Position numbers and translations under genes: made by a program
Assembly: GCA_900551005.1 (NCBI GenBank)
Contig: URUL01000099.1
Location: 1 to 6,758, forward strand
Length of the DNA stretch: 6,758 nt
Direction: 5' to 3'
Source: an uncultured Ruminococcus sp.
GTDB lineage: Bacteria > Bacillota > Clostridia > Oscillospirales > CAG-272
Shown here: piece by piece, positions 1 to 6,667 of the stretch
Position numbering within the stretch: the first letter of the stretch is position 1
Layout of the letters: each line of letters starts with the position of its first letter
Notes under the pieces: model-generated
Told to the model about the DNA's origin: nothing
Databases searched by the model: none
The model's input: the letters and a program-made list of their open reading frames with translations, nothing else

Positions 1-647
1 TCAAAGGACGGACACTCCTCGCAGGGGCGGTATGCATAATCGCATGTTTTCACGGAGAAAGATGTACCTCGTATATCGGTAAGAGTGGAAATATGCTCGC
101 CCTCATCAAGACGGCGGGCTATCTCAACGCAGGAGCGCTCTCCCATGCCGAACATCAGAAGATCGGCATCGCATTCAAGAAGTATTGACGGGCGCACACG
201 GTCATCCCAATAATCATAATGCGCAAAACGGCGAAGCGATGCCTCAAGCCCGCCTATACACAGCGGAATATCGCCGAAGAGACGGCGGATATTTTTGCAG
301 TAGACCTCCGTCGCACGGTCGGGACGCTTCCCTGCCTTGCCGCCTGCCGTATAGTAATCATTGCTGCGCTTTCTCTTTGCCGCGGTATAATGTGCCACCA
401 TGGAATCTATATTTCCTCCCGAAACAAAAAAGGCAAGCCGCGGGCGTCCGAATTCCATATAATCGGCATCCTTCTGCGGCTGTGAAAGGATACATACCTT
501 AAAGCCTGCCGCTTCAAGCACACGCGATATAATCGCTATTCCGAAGCTCGGATGGTCAACATAAGCATCACCTGTGACGCAAACTATATCGGGCGCTTCC
601 CAGCCGCGCTCAAGCATCTCTTTTTTATTCAGCGGAAGAAAGGGCAT
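1..647 (-). CDS. ygiQ: YgiQ family radical SAM protein, N-terminal part (cut by window edge)
   Basis: I translated this strand by hand: 215 codons from the ATG at 645-647 run open to the window edge with no stop, so the gene is partial. The product starts MPFLPLNKKEMLERGW and carries features I recognise from the YgiQ (UPF0313) family: VTGDAYVDHPSFG at about residues 24-36, a GGKAG..RPDRATEVY stretch at 102-116, then IGGLEASLRRFAHYDYW at 131-147 and an FGMGER motif at 166-171. Family members are roughly 600-700 residues, so about a third is present. The radical SAM CxxxCxxC cluster motif is expected further on, outside the window. The cysteines at 209 and 212 are not that motif. The family is widespread but its reaction is not established. 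The start is supported by AAGGAG (complement of 659-664), 11 bases upstream, which is slightly long, and by a consensus promoter just beyond. The gene is divergent from the rhamnosidase gene. Family assignment is strong; function is unknown. Confidence 0.93.
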   Translation of the reverse strand, partial: MPFLPLNKKEMLERGWEAPDIVCVTGDAYVDHPSFGIAIISRVLEAAGFKVCILSQPQKDADYMEFGRPRLAFFVSGGNIDSMVAHYTAAKRKRSNDYYTAGGKAGKRPDRATEVYCKNIRRLFGDIPLCIGGLEASLRRFAHYDYWDDRVRPSILLECDADLLMFGMGERSCVEIARRLDEGEHISTLTDIRGTSFSVKTCDYAYRPCEECPSF

Positions 648-677
648 AATTTTCACTTCTCCTTATTTGATAATGTC

Positions 678-706
678 ATTATACATGAAATTTCGGCTTC
701 TGTCAA
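678..706 (-). promoter_or_regulatory. Consensus sigma-A promoter for ygiQ
   Basis: On the minus strand, TTGACA (complement of 701-706) and TATAAT (complement of 678-683) are separated by exactly 17 bases (684-700). Both hexamers match the housekeeping consensus at all six positions. Transcription should start near 671, giving a 5' leader of about 25 bases before the ygiQ ATG, with room for the ribosome site but not for a riboswitch. Such a perfect core promoter suggests strong, largely constitutive expression unless a repressor acts on it. Activity is inferred from sequence only. Confidence 0.85.
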
Positions 707-721
707 CCGAAGAGAGCCACG

Positions 722-735
722 TAAAAATATTTTTA
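722..735. repeat. 14-bp perfect AT palindrome between the divergent promoters
   Basis: TAAAAATATTTTTA is its own reverse complement. It lies just upstream of both -35 boxes, 16 bases from the ygiQ one and 8 bases from the rightward one. Its first ten bases (TAAAAATATT) recur at 776-785, across the predicted start of the rightward transcript. It could be an operator or an UP-like element serving both promoters. The region is very AT-rich, so chance is a serious alternative. Confidence 0.4.
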
Positions 736-742
736 TTTGTTA

Positions 743-771
743 TTGTAAAAAAAGAAGGTTTGTGCTATAAT
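743..771 (+). promoter_or_regulatory. Extended -10 promoter for the rhamnosidase gene
   Basis: A consensus TATAAT at 766-771 is preceded by TG at 763-764, making an extended -10 element. With a 17-base spacer, the -35 position reads TTGTAA (743-748), matching four of six consensus bases. Transcription should begin near 778, giving a leader of about 30 bases that contains TAAGGAG (795-801), 5 bases from the ATG. This promoter could serve the three rightward genes up to 5695, since no internal terminator was seen. Confidence 0.78.
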
Positions 772-806
772 TAATTAAAAATATTCGTTTTTTCTAAGGA
801 GATAAA

Positions 807-3437
807 ATGGAGAATCTGAAAATATATGACCTTACCGTAAATTATCTCAAAAATCCCTGCGGAATCGATACCGTGCCGCGCTTTTCCTTCAAGGCGCAAA
901 GCGGCATACGCGGAGATAAGCTGGCGGAATTCACGCTCACAGTCAGCGCAAACCCCGATTTTTCCGCGCCTGTGTGGCAGAGGCATTTCGGAGCAGAGAG
1001 CGACAGCGTTCTCATCAGATATGAAGGCGATGCTCTCTCCCCTACTACACGCTACTACTTTTCCGTAGAAGCCGTAAGCCAGAGCGGTGCCGCGGGCAAG
1101 AACGAAAGCGGGACTTTTGTCACGGGCAAGCTCTCGGAGCGCTGGAGCGGAAAATGGATAACGGCTGACTTCATCCGAAGAGAGGATTCGGCTTTTGCCG
1201 CGCCTTATCTGCGCAAGACCTTTGATATATCCTCCCCCGTAAAGGAGGCATATCTCACGATATGCGGTCTCGGATATTTCGAGAGCTATATCAACGGCAA
1301 AAAGACGGGAGACGATATGCTCTCACCTGCCTTCACGCGATACGATGCCACGGATATGTATATGGTATATGATGTTGCGCATCTTCTCACTCAGGGTAAA
1401 AACGCGCTTTGTGCCGTGCTCGGCAACGGCTGGTACAACTGTTTTGCCGAGGATCCGTGGAATACACGCGCCGCATCATGGCGTCACTGGCCAAAAATGA
1501 TATGCGAGCTCAAGGTAACATATGAAAACGGTGAAACCGAGGTCATCCCCTCCGACACTTCTTGGAAAAGCTCACACGGTCCGATAGTCTTTAACGGAAT
1601 ACGAAACGGCGAGCATTATGACGCGCGTCTCGAGCTCGGAAGCTGGACGGAAGCCGACTATGACGATTCCGCTTGGGAAGGAACAAAGATCATGAAGAGC
1701 CCCGGCGGTCTTCTCAGCGCGATGGAGATGGAGCCGATAAAGGTTCGCTGTATCATAGATGCAAAGAAAATGTGGAAAACACCGAGCGGCGCTTACGTTT
1801 TCGATATCGGTCAAAATCAGGCGGGTGTCGGGAAATTCACCTTCCGCGGAAAAGCGGGGACAGAGATAACGATCAGGTATTCCGATGTGCTGAAGGATGA
1901 CGGAGAGATAGACATAAGCGCCATAGGCGGCTTTGTGCGCAGTCACGGCTTTCAGACGGATAAATATATAAAGAAGAGTGACGAGGCGGAGAGCTGGCGT
2001 CCGATATTTGTATATCACGGCTTCCAGTATATTGAGATAACAGGCATAGATTACGAGCCGGAGCTTTCCGATGTTCAGGCAATGACGCTATGCACCGCTG
2101 TCGAGGATATAGGCAGATTCTCCTGCTCGGACGAGCTTCTCAATAAGGTTCAGTATATGTGCCGCTGGTCGACTATCTCGAATATGCATTCCATCCCCAC
2201 TGACTGCCCACACAGAGAGAAAAACGGTTGGACCGGCGATACGAGCCTCTCATCCGAGCAGATGCTCACCAACTTCGGAACGCGCGCCTTCCTCTCGAAA
2301 TGGAATGATGATATGATCACCTCTCAGCGCCCCGCCGGTCAGATTCCCTGCGTTGTTCCGTCCACGGGATGGGGCTACTACGGACTCATGGGACCTGACT
2401 GGTCCAGCGCGCTCATCAACGTTCCGTATAATATCTATATTTATAACGGTGATAAGGATATCCTCGCGAAAAGTTACGAAGCGATTAAGAAAAACTGCGA
2501 TTTCATGGAGAGCATGACGACGGATTATACTCTTTCCTACGGAACCGGTGACTGGTGTCCCCCCTTTGAGGGTCCTGCCATCTCCAAGAATATGGGCGCA
2601 TACAAGTGTCCAACGCAAGTCTCTGATACGGCATTCTTCTATAACGCGGCAAAGACCGTGGTCAAGATGGCGGATATCCTCGGATACGGCGACGACGCGG
2701 AATATTACCGTGCACTTGCCGAAAAGATAAGAAACGTTTTCCGCGAGAAATTCTACGATGCCGAGCATCATACGGTGATGGGCGATTGCCAGACGGCGAC
2801 GGCAACCATGCTCTATTTCGACCTTTGTACGGAAGAGGAACGCCGCCCGCTCATAAATACACTCATCTCACAGATAGAGAGAAATGACTGGCATCTCGAT
2901 TTCGGCGTGCTGGGATGCAAGTTTGTCATGCACTCCCTCGGAAGAGCGGGAGAAGGCAATGTGGGACATCGCATGCTCGCGCAGAGAACCTTCCCCGGGT
3001 GCCGCAGATGGATAGATCTCGGCGCAACAACGCTCTGGGAATGCTGGAACGGCGGCGGCTCGCATAACCACCATATGTTCTCCGACCTTTCTTCATTTAT
3101 GTATAAATACGTCGGAGGGATCTCTCCCGATGAAAATGATCCGGGCTTCCGTCATACAATATTCCGTCCCGCAGTCGACTGCGGTATGGAAAGCGCTGTC
3201 GCATCGCATGAAAGCATGTACGGTGAAGTCAAATGCTATTGGTCAAACCGTGACGGCAGGCTGACTGTCAATATAACCGTTCCTTTCGGTTGCAGCGGCA
3301 CGCTCTTCCTGCCGGCAAAATATGCCGACCTCCTCTCAGAAAGCGGAAAGCCTGCAAGAGATTTTATCCCTTGCACGGTTGACGGCACAGAAGCAAGATT
3401 GGAGCTTTGCAGCGGAGAATACAGCTTCACCGCCTGA
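807..3437 (+). CDS. GH78 alpha-L-rhamnosidase-like glycoside hydrolase
   Basis: The 876-residue product has the full GH78 layout. An Ig-like N-terminal domain (about 12-107) contains NPCGIDTVPRFSF. The alpha-L-rhamnosidase N-terminal domain (about 140-310) contains GLGYFESYINGKKTGD and LGNGWY. A concanavalin-like domain (about 325-430) contains VFDIGQNQAG and YHGFQYIEITG. The (alpha/alpha)6 catalytic domain spans about 435-785, and a C-terminal beta domain follows. DCPHREKNGWTGD gives D466, E471 and D478, with the same spacing as the catalytic acid region of Bacillus RhaB (D567, E572, D579). E745 in TTLWE matches the expected general base. The enzyme should release terminal L-rhamnose from glycosides or oligosaccharides by inversion. 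No signal peptide is visible, so it probably acts in the cytoplasm on imported short substrates. TAAGGAG lies 5 bases before the ATG. No transporter or rhamnose pathway gene is adjacent, so the substrate cannot be named. The family is certain; rhamnose specificity is likely but untested. Confidence 0.93.
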   Translation: MENLKIYDLTVNYLKNPCGIDTVPRFSFKAQSGIRGDKLAEFTLTVSANPDFSAPVWQRHFGAESDSVLIRYEGDALSPTTRYYFSVEAVSQSGAAGKNESGTFVTGKLSERWSGKWITADFIRREDSAFAAPYLRKTFDISSPVKEAYLTICGLGYFESYINGKKTGDDMLSPAFTRYDATDMYMVYDVAHLLTQGKNALCAVLGNGWYNCFAEDPWNTRAASWRHWPKMICELKVTYENGETEVIPSDTSWKSSHGPIVFNGIRNGEHYDARLELGSWTEADYDDSAWEGTKIMKSPGGLLSAMEMEPIKVRCIIDAKKMWKTPSGAYVFDIGQNQAGVGKFTFRGKAGTEITIRYSDVLKDDGEIDISAIGGFVRSHGFQTDKYIKKSDEAESWRPIFVYHGFQYIEITGIDYEPELSDVQAMTLCTAVEDIGRFSCSDELLNKVQYMCRWSTISNMHSIPTDCPHREKNGWTGDTSLSSEQMLTNFGTRAFLSKWNDDMITSQRPAGQIPCVVPSTGWGYYGLMGPDWSSALINVPYNIYIYNGDKDILAKSYEAIKKNCDFMESMTTDYTLSYGTGDWCPPFEGPAISKNMGAYKCPTQVSDTAFFYNAAKTVVKMADILGYGDDAEYYRALAEKIRNVFREKFYDAEHHTVMGDCQTATATMLYFDLCTEEERRPLINTLISQIERNDWHLDFGVLGCKFVMHSLGRAGEGNVGHRMLAQRTFPGCRRWIDLGATTLWECWNGGGSHNHHMFSDLSSFMYKYVGGISPDENDPGFRHTIFRPAVDCGMESAVASHESMYGEVKCYWSNRDGRLTVNITVPFGCSGTLFLPAKYADLLSESGKPARDFIPCTVDGTEARLELCSGEYSFTA

Positions 3438-3489
3438 ATAATGCCGAAAAATCACAGGCAAAACGAAAATATCCGAAAGGAGTGACCAA

Positions 3490-4614
3490 ATGGCAAAAAT
3501 ACTTCACATAGCGGATGTTCACCTGGATTCCCCCTTCTCTCTTCTTGACCCGCAGAAGTCGCAGGCACGCAGAAACGAGCTGCGCGGAACATTTACCTCC
3601 GCTATGATGTATGCGAAGATCGAAAAATTCGATCTGGTCATCATCGCGGGCGACCTTTTTGACTGCGATTTCGTGACGAAAGAGACGATGGAGCTCATCA
3701 CCTCGCAATTCGCGGCCAATCCCGACTGCAAATTTGTGATAGCACCCGGAAATCATGATTTCTATTCATCCGCATCTCCTTATTCAAAGACAAAATTTCC
3801 TGAAAATGTATATATTTTCAAATCCGAAACACTCACGTGCTTCCGCTTTGACGATATAGGCGTTGATGTTTACGGATACGCCTTCACAGGCGAAAAAATG
3901 GAGAAAAATCCGCTTGCGGCGGCTACGTATGTTGACCGCGAAAGGATCAATATCCTCGCCGCTCATGCAGATATATATTCCAAGGCTTACTGCCCTGTCG
4001 GCATTGACGATATATCGCGTGGCGCCTATGACTATGCGGCTCTTGGCCATATTCATAACGGCGGCGATATACAGATGGCAGGAAATACCTACTATGCCTA
4101 CAGCGGCTGTCTCGAGGGTAGCTCCTTCGGCGAATGCGGTCTGAAGGGTGCCATCATCTGTGACATTTCATGGAATGGCGGAAGAAAGCAGGCAAAATTC
4201 AAGGCGCGCCGCTTCTGTACGCGCAGATACGAGAAGCTTGACGTGGATATAACGGGTGCGGTTTCAAGGCAGGAGGTAATTTCCGGCATACGCCGTGCCG
4301 TCATTGAAAACGGCTTTGGAAATGATACTCTGCTCCGCATCCGTCTGACCGGTAATATCCCTGTTTCGGCAGACATACGCGCAGATAAGATAACAGCAGA
4401 CGATATCGGGGTATTTTATCTCGAAATACGCGATTGCAGTGCGCCTCTGCTCGACTACGAAGAGTTGAAAAACGATATATCCATCAGAGGAGCGTTTTTC
4501 CGCGAGCTTCTGCCTCAGCTTGAGAGTGAGGACGACATGGTCCGCGCCAGAGCCTCAAAAGCTCTGCACTACGGGCTTGCCGCACTTTCAGGCGACGATA
4601 CGGTTGATTTCTGA
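3490..4614 (+). CDS. SbcD/YhaO-like metallophosphoesterase, putative DNA repair exonuclease
   Basis: The 374-residue product has the calcineurin-like phosphoesterase motifs in order: D9 and H11 in IADVHLDSPF, D55 in AGDLFD, N88-H89-D90 in APGNHD, H159 in AAHAD, and H187/H189 in GHIH. These are the two-metal ligands of SbcD/Mre11-type nucleases, and the DVHLDSPF opening resembles Bacillus YhaO. The catalytic domain covers about residues 1-225; the rest is a capping or partner-binding region without a motif I recognise. Related proteins process DNA ends with an SbcC/YhaN-type coiled-coil ATPase, but no such gene follows in this window. AAAGGAG at 3476-3482 sits 7 bases before the ATG. The gene is 52 bases after the rhamnosidase and 25 before the peptidase, with no terminator seen, so co-transcription is plausible. 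The enzyme class is certain; a role in DNA repair is inferred from the family, and another phosphoesterase role is possible. Confidence 0.88.
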   Translation: MAKILHIADVHLDSPFSLLDPQKSQARRNELRGTFTSAMMYAKIEKFDLVIIAGDLFDCDFVTKETMELITSQFAANPDCKFVIAPGNHDFYSSASPYSKTKFPENVYIFKSETLTCFRFDDIGVDVYGYAFTGEKMEKNPLAAATYVDRERINILAAHADIYSKAYCPVGIDDISRGAYDYAALGHIHNGGDIQMAGNTYYAYSGCLEGSSFGECGLKGAIICDISWNGGRKQAKFKARRFCTRRYEKLDVDITGAVSRQEVISGIRRAVIENGFGNDTLLRIRLTGNIPVSADIRADKITADDIGVFYLEIRDCSAPLLDYEELKNDISIRGAFFRELLPQLESEDDMVRARASKALHYGLAALSGDDTVDF

Positions 4615-4639
4615 CAAATAATTTTTACCGAGGTTTATT

Positions 4640-5695
4640 ATGAATAATATTGAAAGAGTAAGAGAGCATCTCTTTCATATAGCAGATGCTCTGATCGTAA
4701 CCGATGAAAAAACAGGCATGTACCTCTGTGGCTTCCCCGCTTCGGACAGCACCGTTTTCATAACGAAAAACAGCGCCGTTCTTTTCACAGACCCGAGATA
4801 TATCGAGGCGGCTGAAAAGGAAGTACGCGGATGTACTGCAAAGCTCCCCGAGGTTTCCGTTATCGCGGATATCAAAAAGATGATCGCCGATGAGGACATC
4901 AAGACGATTGCCTTCGAGGACAGAAAGCTCACCGTCTCTGCCCTTTCCAGATACGAGAGCCTTTTTCCGGGTGTCAAGCTTGTTCCCGCAGGCGATCTGA
5001 TAGAGAGTCTCTGCGAGCTTAAGACCGAAGAAGAGCTTGCGGCTATCCGTGCGGCTCAGGAGCTGACGGATAAGGCTTTTGCGGAGGTTCTGCCGCTACT
5101 GAATTACAATATGACCGAGCAGGAGGTTGCGGCGGAGCTGGAATATCGCATGAAGCGCCTCGGTGCACAGGCACCCAGCTTTGAGACGATCGCCGTTTCC
5201 GGCACACAGTCCAGCCGTCCGCACGGCGTTCCGCGCAATGTAAAGCTCGAACGCGGCTTTCTCACCATGGATTTCGGCTGTATTCTGAACGGCTACTGCT
5301 CCGACATGACGAGAACCGTTTCCGTAGGCAAGGCTGACGAGGAGATGAAAAAGGTTTACAACACCGTTCTCCGTGCGCAGACAGCAGCTATAGAATTTAT
5401 CAAAGAGGGGGTTCTCTGCTGCGATGCGGATAAGGTTGCCCGCGATATCATCGATGCGGATTACAAGGGCTTATTCGGTCATTCGCTCGGTCACGGCGTA
5501 GGCATGTATATTCATGAGGAGCCGCGCCTCTCCGCCAGATGCAATAAAACATTGAAAATCGGTCATGTCGTTACGGTAGAGCCGGGCATTTATATCCCCG
5601 GGAAATACGGCGTTCGCATCGAGGATATGATGCAGATAACGGCAAACGGTGCCATAGATATCACGAAAAGTCCGAAAAATCTCATAGAAATATGA
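4640..5695 (+). CDS. M24 family Xaa-Pro peptidase (aminopeptidase P / prolidase type)
   Basis: The 351-residue product has a creatinase-like N-terminal domain (about 1-125, with MYLCGFPASDSTVFIT and FTDPRY) and an M24 pita-bread catalytic domain (about 132-345). The five dinuclear metal ligands are present: D211 (MDFG), D222 (SDMTRT), H285 (GHSLGHGVGM), E314 (VEPGIY) and E328 (RIED). The accessory histidines H195 (RPHGVP) and H292 (IHEEPR) are also in place. Such enzymes use Mn or Co ions to cut X-Pro bonds in the cytoplasm, freeing amino acids or dipeptides from proline-containing peptides. The length is typical of the short bacterial forms. Aminopeptidase P and prolidase cannot be told apart from sequence alone. 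The ribosome site is weak, only GAGGT at 4630-4634, 5 bases before the ATG, so translation may be modest or partly dependent on readthrough from upstream. The gene lies just before efp, an arrangement known in Bacillus subtilis (yqhT-efp) and other Firmicutes. Confidence 0.93.
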   Translation: MNNIERVREHLFHIADALIVTDEKTGMYLCGFPASDSTVFITKNSAVLFTDPRYIEAAEKEVRGCTAKLPEVSVIADIKKMIADEDIKTIAFEDRKLTVSALSRYESLFPGVKLVPAGDLIESLCELKTEEELAAIRAAQELTDKAFAEVLPLLNYNMTEQEVAAELEYRMKRLGAQAPSFETIAVSGTQSSRPHGVPRNVKLERGFLTMDFGCILNGYCSDMTRTVSVGKADEEMKKVYNTVLRAQTAAIEFIKEGVLCCDADKVARDIIDADYKGLFGHSLGHGVGMYIHEEPRLSARCNKTLKIGHVVTVEPGIYIPGKYGVRIEDMMQITANGAIDITKSPKNLIEI

Positions 5696-5735
5696 AAAAA
5701 ACAGAGGCTATTCGTATAAAATTCTAAAAAAAGAC

Positions 5736-5764
5736 TTGATATTTTCATATTTTTAAGGTACAAT
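5736..5764 (+). promoter_or_regulatory. Sigma-A promoter for efp
   Basis: TTGATA (5736-5741) and TACAAT (5759-5764) are separated by 17 bases, each one mismatch from consensus. Transcription should begin near 5771, leaving a leader of about 46 bases with a strong GGAGGT (5803-5808), 8 bases before the efp ATG. This indicates that efp and the gene after it are expressed independently of the upstream peptidase. I saw no clear terminator hairpin between the peptidase stop and this promoter, so some readthrough from upstream is also possible. Confidence 0.8.
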
Positions 5765-5816
5765 AAAACGTAAAGAAAAATTTTTAGTATCAGATATCAT
5801 TCGGAGGTAAACAAAA

Positions 5817-6383
5817 ATGGTTATCGCAGGCGATTTTAAAAACGGCATTACATTTGAAATGGACGGGAATGTAATGCAGGTTATCGAGTTCCAGCATGTA
5901 AAGCCCGGCAAGGGCGCGGCTTTCGTTCGCACAAAGCTGAGAAACGTAATTTCCGGCGCTGTCGTCGAAAAGACATTCAGCCCGACAGACAAGTTCCCCC
6001 CCGCTATAGTTGACAGAAGAGACATGCAGTATTCTTACAACGACGGCGATCTCTACTACTTCATGGATATGGAATCCTATGATATGGTTCCCATCTCAAA
6101 GGATCTTCTTCCCGATAACTTCAAGTTTGTAAAGGAAGAAATGATGTGCAAGATCGTTTCCTATAAGGGCAACGTATTCAGCGTCGAGCCTCCTATGTTT
6201 GTAGAGCTTCAGGTTACGGAAGTGGAGCCCGGCTTCAAGGGTGATACCGCTCAGGGCGCTAAGAAGCCCGCTACTCTTGAGACAGGCGCTACCATCCAGG
6301 TTCCGCTCTTCATCGAAAACGGGGAAATACTCCGTATCGATACCAGAACAGGCGAATATCTCGAAAGAGTAAAAACAAAATAA
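5817..6383 (+). CDS. efp: Translation elongation factor P (EF-P)
   Basis: The 188-residue product is a full-length EF-P. It binds between the ribosomal P and E sites and relieves stalling at consecutive prolines. The three beta-barrel domains are all present: the KOW-like domain I (about 1-63), the OB domain II (about 67-125) with RRDMQYSYNDGDLYYFMD, and the C-terminal OB domain III with KKPATLETGA and a DTRTGEYLERV ending. The tip loop reads VKPGKGAAF with K32 at the modified position. In B. subtilis the equivalent lysine carries 5-aminopentanol, and in E. coli it is beta-lysylated; no modifying enzyme is encoded here, so the modification cannot be predicted. The start is set by GGAGGT at 5803-5808 and by agreement with family N-termini. 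It has its own promoter and is followed 38 bases later by a small acidic gene with no terminator between. Confidence 0.98.
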   Translation: MVIAGDFKNGITFEMDGNVMQVIEFQHVKPGKGAAFVRTKLRNVISGAVVEKTFSPTDKFPPAIVDRRDMQYSYNDGDLYYFMDMESYDMVPISKDLLPDNFKFVKEEMMCKIVSYKGNVFSVEPPMFVELQVTEVEPGFKGDTAQGAKKPATLETGATIQVPLFIENGEILRIDTRTGEYLERVKTK

Positions 6384-6421
6384 TTGCAAATAATAAAAAT
6401 AATTTCAAAGGAGTATTTACT

Positions 6422-6667
6422 ATGACACTTACCGAAAAAGTAGCTTATATAAAAGGTCTTGTTGCCGCTCTCGAATCCGATAAGAACGATAAGGTCCTCG
6501 CCGCCGTGCTCGACCTTCTCTCCGATCTTGCCGCTACGGTTGCCGATCTTGATGATAAGTCCGAATATCTCGAGAAGTATATCGAAGAGGTTGACGAAGA
6601 TCTCGGCGCTCTCGAGGATGAATACTACGGCGACGCATGCGACGACGATTGCGACTGCTGCGACTGA
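6422..6667 (+). CDS. Small acidic CD1247-like protein with a cysteine-rich tail
   Basis: The 81-residue product begins MTLTEKVAYIKGL, resembling what I remember as the CD1247 N-terminal domain family of Clostridia, whose function is unknown. Residues 1-66 look entirely helical, with heptad-like leucines (LAAVLDLLSDLAATVADL, then EYLEKYIEEVDEDLGALEDE), so a coiled coil or helical hairpin that oligomerises is likely. There is no signal peptide or membrane segment. The tail after YYG is Asp- and Cys-rich, with C73, C77, C79 and C80, a plausible metal-binding cluster. Relatives, as I recall them, are longer and end in a CxxC zinc ribbon, which is absent here, so this copy may be shortened (see the entry after it). 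AAAGGAG at 6407-6413 lies 8 bases before the ATG. The gene follows efp by 38 bases and is probably co-transcribed with it. That the gene is real is well supported; the family name is moderately certain. Confidence 0.75.
   Translation: MTLTEKVAYIKGLVAALESDKNDKVLAAVLDLLSDLAATVADLDDKSEYLEKYIEEVDEDLGALEDEYYGDACDDDCDCCD

Noticed and set aside
185..502. Rightward open frames within 185-502 and 219-485
   Set aside because: They lie opposite the well-supported ygiQ frame, lack ribosome sites, and their translations look like no protein family.
2250..2771. A 173-codon leftward open frame inside the rhamnosidase gene
   Set aside because: It overlaps the GH78 catalytic domain, whose motifs are intact in the forward frame, and it has no recognisable motif. 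It is a shadow of biased codon use.
5696..5735. A terminator after the Xaa-Pro peptidase gene
   Set aside because: There are runs of A and some AT-rich sequence, but I could not find a GC-rich hairpin followed by a T run.
5817..6383. A link between the rhamnosidase and EF-P through EF-P rhamnosylation
   Set aside because: Rhamnosylation by EarP occurs on an arginine at position 32. Here the residue is lysine, no EarP gene is present, and the hydrolase belongs to glycoside breakdown.
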